NCBI GenBank assembly: GCA_003427395.1
Contig: BFEA01000105.1
Span: 996,511 to 1,021,475 of the forward strand
Length of the DNA stretch: 24,965 nt
From: Chara braunii
Lineage: Eukaryota; Streptophyta; Charophyceae; Charales; Characeae
Reading direction: 5' to 3'
The position numbers and the translations under genes are program-made. Of the stretch, positions 19,335 to 24,965 are shown in pieces; position 1 is the stretch's first letter, and every line of letters begins with the position of its first letter. The notes beneath the pieces are model-generated. The model searched no databases and was not told the origin of the DNA. It worked only from the letters and a program-made list of their open reading frames with translations.

Positions 19335-19700
19335 CTCAGTTGATGGCCCCCCTGCGAGGTTTGGGCAGATGGTCTGGTACGCACCTGTTCAGTTGACGGC
19401 CTTGAGAGGTATTGGCAGATGGTCTGGTATATTCCTGCTCAGGCGATGATCTTGGGAGGTTCGGCACAGAGTCCGAGGGTTCGGCACAGGGTCTGGAGGT
19501 ACGGCACACGGTCCAGAGTTTCCGTGAATGGACCGGAGGTTCGCCACATTGTCAGGAGGTTCAGTGGATGATCTGGAGCTTTGGAAGATGGTGGTCTGGT
19601 CTCCCTGCCCATTTTCCAGATGGTCGGTCTGGTCTCCCTGCGCAGTTGATGGGCTTGGGGGTCGTGGCAGATGGCTCAGTTGACCTCGGGAGGTTCAATG
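19335..19700 (+). repeat. minisatellite: 50-53 bp units leading into an exact 20-bp-period array
   Basis: Two longer units begin with CAGTTGATGG-type text (19337, 19390) and contain GGCAGATGGTCTGGTA. A third begins near 19440. From 19458 the DNA follows an exact 20-bp period (19458, 19478, 19498, 19518, 19538, 19558, 19578) with consensus near GGTTCGGCACANGGTCTGGA and decaying copies. After 19590 the GATGGTCTGGTCTCCCTGC phrase recurs twice. It begins about 160 bp after the cyclotransferase stop codon. Reading frames through it are repeat translations. Confidence 0.85.
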
Positions 19701-19987
19701 GATAGAGCTCTGATTCTGTTCTTTCCAGTGAAAGAACTCAGAACCTGGCTGTATGCAGCACAGCTTTGAGGAGTCTTCAAAAAAAAAGAAAGGGGGAAAA
19801 AAAAAAAAAGGGCTTTGAGCCTTTGAGGAGAGGTCGTGCGATGTTGGAACGCTACTGCACCGGGGTGCTGTCTGCAACTTCACTTATGGTACAAAGTCGC
19901 GAACCCTGAAAACAATTCGTGCAAGTTCTTCCTACAGGCGACAGGTAGGAGAGAATGCCGCTTATAAGGTTGCAATGTAGGGGTCAT

Positions 19988-20073
19988 ACACACACACACA
20001 CACACACACACACATGCACACACACGCACACACACGCGCACACACACACGCACACGCACACACACGCACACAC
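19988..20073. repeat. (CA)n microsatellite
   Basis: A tract of CA units with occasional TG/CG interruptions runs directly into the adapter at 20074. The 62-codon frame on the minus strand is VCVRVCV-type translation of the repeat and is not a gene. Confidence 0.95.
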
Positions 20074-20106
20074 CTGTCTCTTATACACATCTAGATGTGT
20101 ATAAGA
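20074..20106. other. mate-pair junction adapter (two inverted Tn5 mosaic ends)
   Basis: CTGTCTCTTATACACATCT at 20074-20092 is a complete synthetic mosaic end. It is followed head-to-head by the first 14 bases of the inverted partner (AGATGTGTATAAGA, 20093-20106) before the sequence changes to repeat DNA. This is the junction formed when transposase-tagged fragments are circularised in mate-pair libraries, so it is not biological. DNA on its two sides need not be adjacent in the genome. Confidence 0.97.
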
Positions 20107-20755
20107 CACCACGCGTATACCACTCTAAAGAACCAAAAAAAAAAAAAAAAAAAAAAAAGACACAAACGAAAAAACATACACAATCCTAGTCCCTTTAATA
20201 GCCATCCAAAAACTTTTCGATGCGGAAATCGGATATGCGATATGCGCGAGACTTAGTATAAACTTGAAACCACACGGACGCAGGGCTTTCCATATTGACT
20301 AGCAATGTATGAATATGCAAGTAGTCGCAATGATGGCGTACTATGTAGTGCCCATAATCAAGCGGTCCCTCGTGGGTTCGAGTACCGCTTATGACACTCA
20401 AGTGTCAAACTCAAAGTATCGTGAGGGTCTACTCCTTCACAATATTGAAAGGCTGAAGGAACAGTCGTGCGGCCTCCTCGGCACCTCCGGCCTTTAGGCT
20501 GAGTGTCCCGGTGCCAGGGCAAATAGGCTCTGCGCGGGGGGTGATCCCTTTCATGTAGCGTCTAGGACCTGGGATGTCCTGGACAAGGACCTCGAATCCA
20601 GGCCTAGGACCAACGTCCGACTAAGGAACCTTTCAAAAATATACAATCAGTAAAGGAAGGGAATTCCCCTTTTTTTTTCCAACCTTGACCCCAATTAAAA
20701 CCTTAAGCGTGGGCCCCTCAAGCCATGCGAACACCAAACATAGGTACATACGTCA
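20106..20755 (+). repeat. arm-end repeat, copy 3, second half (B block)
   Basis: It begins with ACACCACGCGTATACC, repeating the end of the first half at 17487-17502. After an A22 run it matches copy 2 in inverse orientation (CAATCCTAGTCC, GAAATCGGATA, GACTTAGTATAAA, GAATATGCAAGTAGTCGC, CAAGCGGTCCCTCGTGGG). The match lasts to ATAGGTACATACGTC at about 20755, where similarity ends. A palindrome GACACTCAAGTGTC (20392) and a tRNA-like B box GGTTCGAGTACC (20375-20386) lie within it. Confidence 0.8.
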
Positions 20756-21127
20756 AGGGGTGATGGGGTGAAAGGGCAGGATGTGGTGATAGAGAGGGAA
20801 TTTGGTTTCCAGGATAATAATTTCAGGTTCCGCAACGATGTGACACATGTATGAGCTACGGCAGCCGGGGAGATGGGGGATACGTCCCAAGACCTGATCA
20901 ATATCCCATTCACAAATACGTTCGTTCCCTGTTACATAGGGAAATTCCAGAGGTTTCGCCCTTGATCGTGTAGACAAGCACGAGTGTTCCCAATACTCCC
21001 GGAATTCACGATCCCTCATGCACTCGCTGTCAGTGATACGAAAGGGGATTCGATATTCATACTGCAGGGTGGGGCGGAAATTCAGACATTCGGGAAGCTG
21101 GGTCGAGTATAGGTCTTGCAGACACAC
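20753..21127 (-). CDS. unidentified coding-like ORF, possibly a broken exon
   Basis: The minus strand gives 124 codons (open a further 15 codons upstream of the ATG) with balanced, non-repetitive composition, including YEYRIPFRITDSECMRD, CEWDIDQVLGRIPHLPGC and EPEIIILETKFPLYHH. I do not recognise a family. The stop codon falls exactly where the arm-end repeat begins (20755), so the natural C terminus may have been replaced. A CTGCAAG near the start could be a splice acceptor. It could be an internal exon of a host gene or an unclassified retroelement domain. Confidence 0.35.
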   Translation of the reverse strand: MCLQDLYSTQLPECLNFRPTLQYEYRIPFRITDSECMRDREFREYWEHSCLSTRSRAKPLEFPYVTGNERICEWDIDQVLGRIPHLPGCRSSYMCHIVAEPEIIILETKFPLYHHILPFHPITP

Positions 21128-22280
21128 GTGTAAGTAACGATCTTCTTTGGTCGGGCTTACACGTGCGTGCGCAAGTCATGTTTGTCTGTAAGGTGGATAA
21201 AGGTCAGCAACTCACAACTAGTACGCACTGGCGTGTTAACCCAATGGTGGACAATCCTATCGTGAGACAGACACCTAATCATCTAGCATGCCCATCTAGT
21301 TCATACTTAGACAAAAAAACACCAAACATCCATGCATCTAGTTTCGAACATACACAATTAACAAACAAAAAGTTGACAATCATCAATTTTTCGGCCATTG
21401 GTCAGGGATTATACAAAATTCGACCGTAGGTCATCAACCAATCAAGTTGCCAATTCATACAAAGGGAGGAGGAAAGTGGGGGAGACAATCACACATCAAT
21501 CCTTGGAGAAGAAAAGGAAAAATATGAGATGTCGATCCAAAAAGCAAGGGCAACTTGCGCCAGATACCAAAATTACTCAGAAGAATAGGAGAGAAACACC
21601 ATTACACACATCCCGTCTTCCCTTCTCTCGCTCTCTCTTTTTCTCTTCACAACATCCCAATGCGACCAGTCCGTCGCCGCGAACCCACGCAGAGTTGTCA
21701 CCCCGCTTAGCTTTAACATACTACCAACCAGGTTCGTCTGTGTGCCACACTCCGTCGTGGCCACACGTGAACCCCGCATATCCAGCACCAGCCCGTCGGA
21801 TCGCCCAACTCTCTACTTACCTTCCGACTCTTGCTTGTTAGCCGATCCTCTTGACCGTGCTGACTCGAAAATTCATAGAGAGGGAGTTAATCGTGGTTGC
21901 AAAATTTATAGCATGCGTGTTTGCGCGAGATACCTGGGATTGTGCCTGAGTGAGAGGGAAGAAGGAGGAAGGGAGTGCCTACGATTGCATGACCGGGCCG
22001 TGGCGTGGGGGACGTAGCCACTCTCCACGCATTGATCCAGTGACGCATTGCTTAGGCCAATAGGATTGGGAAAAATATGCGCGCGCAGAGTGAGGTGCGA
22101 CAAAGATATCAAGAAAGAGAAGATTACAGTTACATTTGCGCTTGCCAAGAAAAGAATTACGGTTACACGCAAGATTAAGACGTGGGAAAGCCAGCGCACA
22201 GACCCTGACACGGCAAAGCTCGCACAAGCAAGAAGCGTCGGGCAGTTGTCGACAGAATCGCGACGCACCTAAATTCCTAA
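21128..22280. other. no gene recognised
   Basis: A plus-strand frame of 147 codons (21398-21841) is rich in S, T, P, K and R and has no motif I know. Its opposite strand is equally open, so chance is likely. On the minus strand, TTTTGGTATCTGGCGCAAG (near 21555-21573) vaguely recalls a retroelement primer-binding site, but without an LTR edge I do not call it. A GGCCAATAGG (CCAAT-type) box lies near 22054. Confidence 0.4.
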
Positions 22281-22285
22281 TCTAA

Positions 22286-22835
22286 GGGTCTCGTTAGACA
22301 CTTCTAAAAGTGTCTATTTTTAGGATTGCATCTTGGTTGCGAGCAATCCTAAATCCAATTTTGAGATCGAAAATGTGAAGACGACATTAAGACGAGTCCT
22401 AAAGGATTTAGGATTCCCTAGGCAAAATCATCCTAAATTTTCCAGTAGCCCTCGACCTACTGAAAAATTGAGGATTCCCGCGTTTCACGGACTCGTTGCG
22501 TCACGCGCATGGCACCCTCGACATGGAGTTGCTGGTGCAGAAGCGGTCCGTCGGGTCAGTGGTCGGTCAACGAAGGTTTTCTGCGGGTGAGCGCGGGCAA
22601 CGGCCACGAATGGTAGCCGTTGGTGGGGATTGGACGAACATTGGCAGGAATGGATGAACATTGGCGACGCCGCTGCGTATACGCATATGAAAACCGACCG
22701 CGAAAGACGTTTTAGGACGAATCCTCAAAGATGATTTTTAGGATTGCGTGTAACGACGCCGCACGAAATCCTAAAAATCCTTTAGGACTCGTCCTAAAAA
22801 TTTTAGGATTCTTTTAGGAGTGTCTAACGAGACCA
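22286..22835. mobile_element. 550-bp TIR element, PIF/Harbinger-like MITE
   Basis: The left end GGTCTCGTTAGACACTTCTA (from 22287) matches the complement of 22811-22834 at 23 of 24 positions. Including the outermost bases, the ends are GGGTCTC and GAGACCA. The element is flanked by TAA on both sides (22283-22285 and 22836-22838). A 3-bp TWA target duplication and G-rich TIR starts are typical of PIF/Harbinger. Inside each end are several TTTTAGGATT / AATCCTAAA copies in both orientations, giving strong subterminal hairpins. No transposase frame exists, so it is non-autonomous. Confidence 0.75.
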
Positions 22836-23043
22836 TAAGTCCTAATTGCAAAAAGAAATTCCAAGAGAAGAAAATTCTGAGAGCCCGCGGGGGCTTGACA
22901 TCAGTTGAAAATTCAAAACGATTTTCCCACGTGACGATTGTGCAAAAATTCCCATTTCCCACAGCAGAACAAGAAATAAGTTATGGCAACAGTTATCTTC
23001 CGCGCTCGCTAAGGCGCCATCAACTACCAACCGTCGTGGGACC

Positions 23044-23199
23044 ATGCCAGCCTCAATTCCAAAAACAAGAAAAGCAAAGGCACCCATGCAATCCAACGGG
23101 TTATCCCGATTCAACTCCCGAAGTAGCCTTGCGCAGAAAGTCGCACGGTTGCAGAAAACAGCTCGTCACAAATCCGAGAAACGCCTCTACGAAACCTAG
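23044..23199 (+). CDS. short basic ORF (51 aa), speculative
   Basis: ATG at 23044 has an A at -3 (ACCATGC). The frame ends with TAG at 23197-23199. The product is strongly basic (starts MPASIPKTRKAKAP; later SLAQKVARLQKTARHKSEKR) and not derived from a simple repeat. CACGTG lies upstream at 22929-22934. It might be a first exon or small protein, or chance; no family is recognised and no splice donor is obvious. Confidence 0.15.
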   Translation: MPASIPKTRKAKAPMQSNGLSRFNSRSSLAQKVARLQKTARHKSEKRLYET

Positions 23200-23322
23200 A
23201 GAAGCCGACAAATGCCTCTACAGGACGTAGCAAATGGGACAAAGGACTCTATGCAGACAGACTCCTCTACGTGTTGCATTGTAGGGCCCTGTTCTGCTGT
23301 TACTCGTGGTCTTCGCGAAGAC

Positions 23323-23324
<2 letters not shown>

Positions 23325-23400
<76 letters not shown>
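23325..23400. repeat. (CT)n microsatellite, about 38 units
   Basis: An uninterrupted CT tract. ORFs crossing it encode Ser-Leu or Arg-Glu dipeptide repeats and should not be annotated as genes. Confidence 0.95.
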
Positions 23401-23403
<3 letters not shown>

Positions 23404-23545
23404 GGGTGCTGTGTTGCAAAGCTGTGCTTGAAGGCCCCTCCTATCTGACGTAACTACTACGTGATGGGCGACTCAGGTTAGTCACTTGTGTCCCTCTCTC
23501 CTCTGTTTGTGCATGTGTGCGTGTGTATGTGTGTTGTCATATTCC
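23325..23545 (+). repeat. CT-to-GT module, copy 1
   Basis: After the CT tract come GGGTGCTGTGTTGCAAAG (23404), CTACTACG, GGGCGACTCAGGTTAGTCA (23467) and a TGTG-rich tail. The same order occurs at 24703-24965. It is a duplicated non-coding module or the edge of a larger tandem unit of about 1.3-1.4 kb. Confidence 0.7.
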
Positions 23546-23699
23546 CTATACACTCAAAAAAAGCATGTCTGTACCAGACTGTTTCGTCGGACTTTCACCG
23601 ACTCATCGGGAGGTTGAACCCCAACAGTCTGCCCAGGATGCATTTGACTGATGGATAAGGACTCGCCACATCGCCCAGAGTTAGCAATACCCCTGAACA

Positions 23700-23790
23700 A
23701 AAGTGGTCTACTTTATTTACACCAACCTTGCCATCCTAGCAGACTGCCTGTCCAAACCCCTGACAAGAACGGTAGAAAAAGTCTGAGAAA
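23700..23790 (+). pseudogene. possible Ty1/copia RNase H C-terminal remnant
   Basis: One frame reads KVVYFIYTNLAILADCLSKP followed by LTRTVEKV and a stop. The phrase NxADCLSKPL resembles the NIADxLTKPL signature at the end of copia-type RNase H. A TGA stops the frame just upstream (23694-23696), and no other copia domain is visible, so this is a short relic at best and could be coincidence. Confidence 0.3.
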
Positions 23791-23864
23791 CTAATCTGAC
23801 ACAGTCATAAACCCACTCTGCACACCCACTCAGCCATGGGCACCCAATGGCATGTCTGTGTGTG

Positions 23865-24180
23865 TGGGCCTCGCCACTCCACTCCGAATCCCCAAAAACA
23901 TTGGGGAGCACTCCCGAATGTCAGAAGACGTGCCAGTAAAAAAAAAAAAACCCTTCGGGAGCGTGCTTCGCCACAATGCGCTCTTGACGCTTGGGGCCTC
24001 GCCACAGCACTGTCGAAATGTGAAAAAGACAAAAATGTTGCCGGCGCATCTGGCCATGTTCCAGAGAGACGTTCGTTCTCATTTTGCACTTTTTGAGAGT
24101 GGTGTGGCGATGCCCTTGATCACGGGCGCTCTCGGATTTCGGGGTTCAAGAGTGCGGCGTGGCGAAGCACGTACCGTCGA
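23865..24180. repeat. second zone of GGCCTCGCCAC / GTGGTGTGGCGA motifs
   Basis: GGCCTCGCCAC occurs at about 23868 and 23996, and its inverse variants GAGTGGTGTGGCGATGCCC and GAGTGCGGCGTGGCGAAGC near 24098 and 24151. The text after the second copy (GTGAAAAAGACAAAAATGTTGC) recalls 2610-2640 (CACAAAAGACAAAAATCATG). This links the zone to the family at 2240-2640. Confidence 0.5.
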
Positions 24181-24513
24181 ATCTGGGAATCTGGGACAGG
24201 GATTGGAGGAGGGACTGCGGTACGGTGCGCAACTGTAGGGGGAGGGGGGGAATCGAAAGCACACAAAGGACCCGCATCCTCGTGCAAATTTCCACAAAAG
24301 GCCCCACAAATTTCCACAAACGATGGGCCTGGAATTACCTCCGGAACCTGGAGGTGTTCGTGAATAGGGAATTTCAGCATTTCAGCACCTCTCCACAAAC
24401 ATGGCCATGTTCAAGCGGTTTCAGGGGTTTGTGCTGCGCCCCCGGTGCGGTCGCAGTCGGGATCGCGGGAGCGGTCCGGCCTGCCCACAGGGAGCGAAGG
24501 ACAGTCGAGTGCT

Positions 24514-24569
24514 CTGCTTGAGTGTGTGCATTCGACTGCCCCTGCTTGAGTGTGTGCATTCGACTGCCC
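24514..24569 (+). repeat. perfect 28-bp tandem duplication
   Basis: The unit beginning CTGCTTGAGTGTGTGCATTC occupies 24514-24541 and is repeated without change at 24542-24569. The identity of the copies suggests a recent event or an assembly overlap. Confidence 0.95.
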
Positions 24570-24702
24570 TCTTGCTTCCTGTGGGCGGAGCACAGGCTGG
24601 CACTCTTCCTCCCAGTTCTCTCCCCTGTTTCGTCACGGTAGTGATGGCCAACGGGATGATGGTGTTGACGAGACACTGTTCTCCTGGGCTGTCAACACAC
24701 CG

Positions 24703-24904
24703 TTCTCTCTCTCTCTCTCTAGCCGGGTGCTGTGTTGCAAAGGCCTTTCCGAGGTGACGTGGTCTGTACACTCGGCGAGGTGACGTGGACTGTACACTCG
24801 GCGAGGTGACGTGGACTGGACGCTACTACGGGACGGGCGACTGAGGTTAGTCATTTTTGACCCGATCCCCTTTGCGTGTGCGCGCGCGCGCGCGCGTTTG
24901 CGTT

Positions 24905-24965
<61 letters not shown>
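24703..24965 (+). repeat. CT-to-GT module, copy 2, with 26-bp tandem repeat
   Basis: A short CT tract, GGGTGCTGTGTTGCAAAG (24725), then 2.7 copies of a 26-bp unit (GAGGTGACGTGGACTGTACA...) at 24751-24776, 24777-24802 and 24803-24820. CTACTACG, GGGCGACTGAGGTTAGTCA (24835), a CG tract (24881-24896) and a GT tract to the end of the window follow. The alternating CG and GT tracts could adopt left-handed DNA. The contig ends inside the repeat. Confidence 0.85.

Larger units (their letters stand above)
17503..20105. other. segment probably misjoined into the repeat (N to adapter)
   Basis: One undetermined base (17503) marks the left edge and a mate-pair junction adapter (20074-20106) the right edge. 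The flanking halves of the arm-end repeat would be continuous if this segment were removed and one copy of ACACCACGCGTATACC (17487-17502, 20106-20121) kept. The segment carries the cyclotransferase gene, a hairpin element, a minisatellite and a CA tract, none of which belongs to the repeat. I infer a scaffolding or gap-filling artefact. A genuine insertion with a 16-bp target duplication is the alternative, but it would not explain the adapter. Confidence 0.7.

Noticed and set aside
19880-20071. Cys/Val-rich minus-strand ORF
   Set aside because: Translation of the CA microsatellite.
21398-21841. 147-codon plus-strand ORF
   Set aside because: Low-complexity S/P/T/K/R composition, the opposite strand is also open, and there is no recognisable domain.
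22286-22835. Interstitial telomere-like repeats
   Set aside because: The recurrent CCTAAA/TTTAGG text lacks a 7-bp tandem period and is explained by the internal palindromes of the TIR element.
23196-23453. ORFs encoding Ser-Leu or Arg-Glu repeats
   Set aside because: They are translations of the CT microsatellite.
1-24965. CRISPR array, bacterial operon, phage or integron
   Set aside because: The periodic arrays are degenerate, with no constant repeat and unique spacer pattern. The gene content is eukaryotic and retroelement-derived.

Overview
This looks like a contig from a nuclear genome of the green plant lineage, probably a streptophyte alga or plant with a repeat-rich genome; Chara is my guess, from general character and not from a search. 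The reasons are a plant-type glutaminyl cyclotransferase gene, LINE, Ty3/gypsy and possible Ty1/copia remnants, MITE-like elements, many microsatellites, and no operon-like packing. Both ends of the window lie in simple repeats, as is common where short-read contigs stop. Layout: 1-2860 is low-complexity and non-coding. It holds a G-quadruplex-prone tract, a perfect hairpin, a C15 tract, four CACGTG boxes and a degenerate GTGGTGTGG repeat zone. From about 2865 to 15133 there is a very large, diverged inverted repeat: the left arm (about 2865-5730) reappears in reverse complement at about 11880-15133. Both arms carry internal tandem arrays. The interior holds a decayed LINE endonuclease (5740-6850, minus) and about 5 kb that I cannot classify. 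From 15320 to 17032 a broken LINE reverse transcriptase (plus) meets a truncated Ty3/gypsy protease/RT ORF (minus) head-on. A third copy of the arm-end repeat starts at 17050 (plus), stops at a single N (17503) and resumes at 20106. The segment between the two halves contains the only confidently identified host gene, a 326-codon intronless glutaminyl-peptide cyclotransferase (18195-19175), with a MITE-like hairpin upstream and a 20-bp minisatellite downstream. From 20756 to the end there is an unrecognised coding-like ORF, a 550-bp PIF/Harbinger-like MITE, short candidate ORFs, a possible copia remnant and duplicated microsatellite-bounded modules. The most important observation concerns the assembly. 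Two synthetic Tn5 mosaic-end sequences (the Nextera transposase and mate-pair junction adapter) are embedded in the contig, at 631-656 and 20074-20106. The second, together with the N at 17503, exactly brackets the segment carrying the cyclotransferase gene. That segment interrupts a repeat that is uninterrupted in the copy at 2870-3560. The linkage of the gene to its flanks is therefore probably an artefact. I found no convincing new functional system. The structures most worth checking are the long inverted repeat with its periodic arrays and the small TIR elements.
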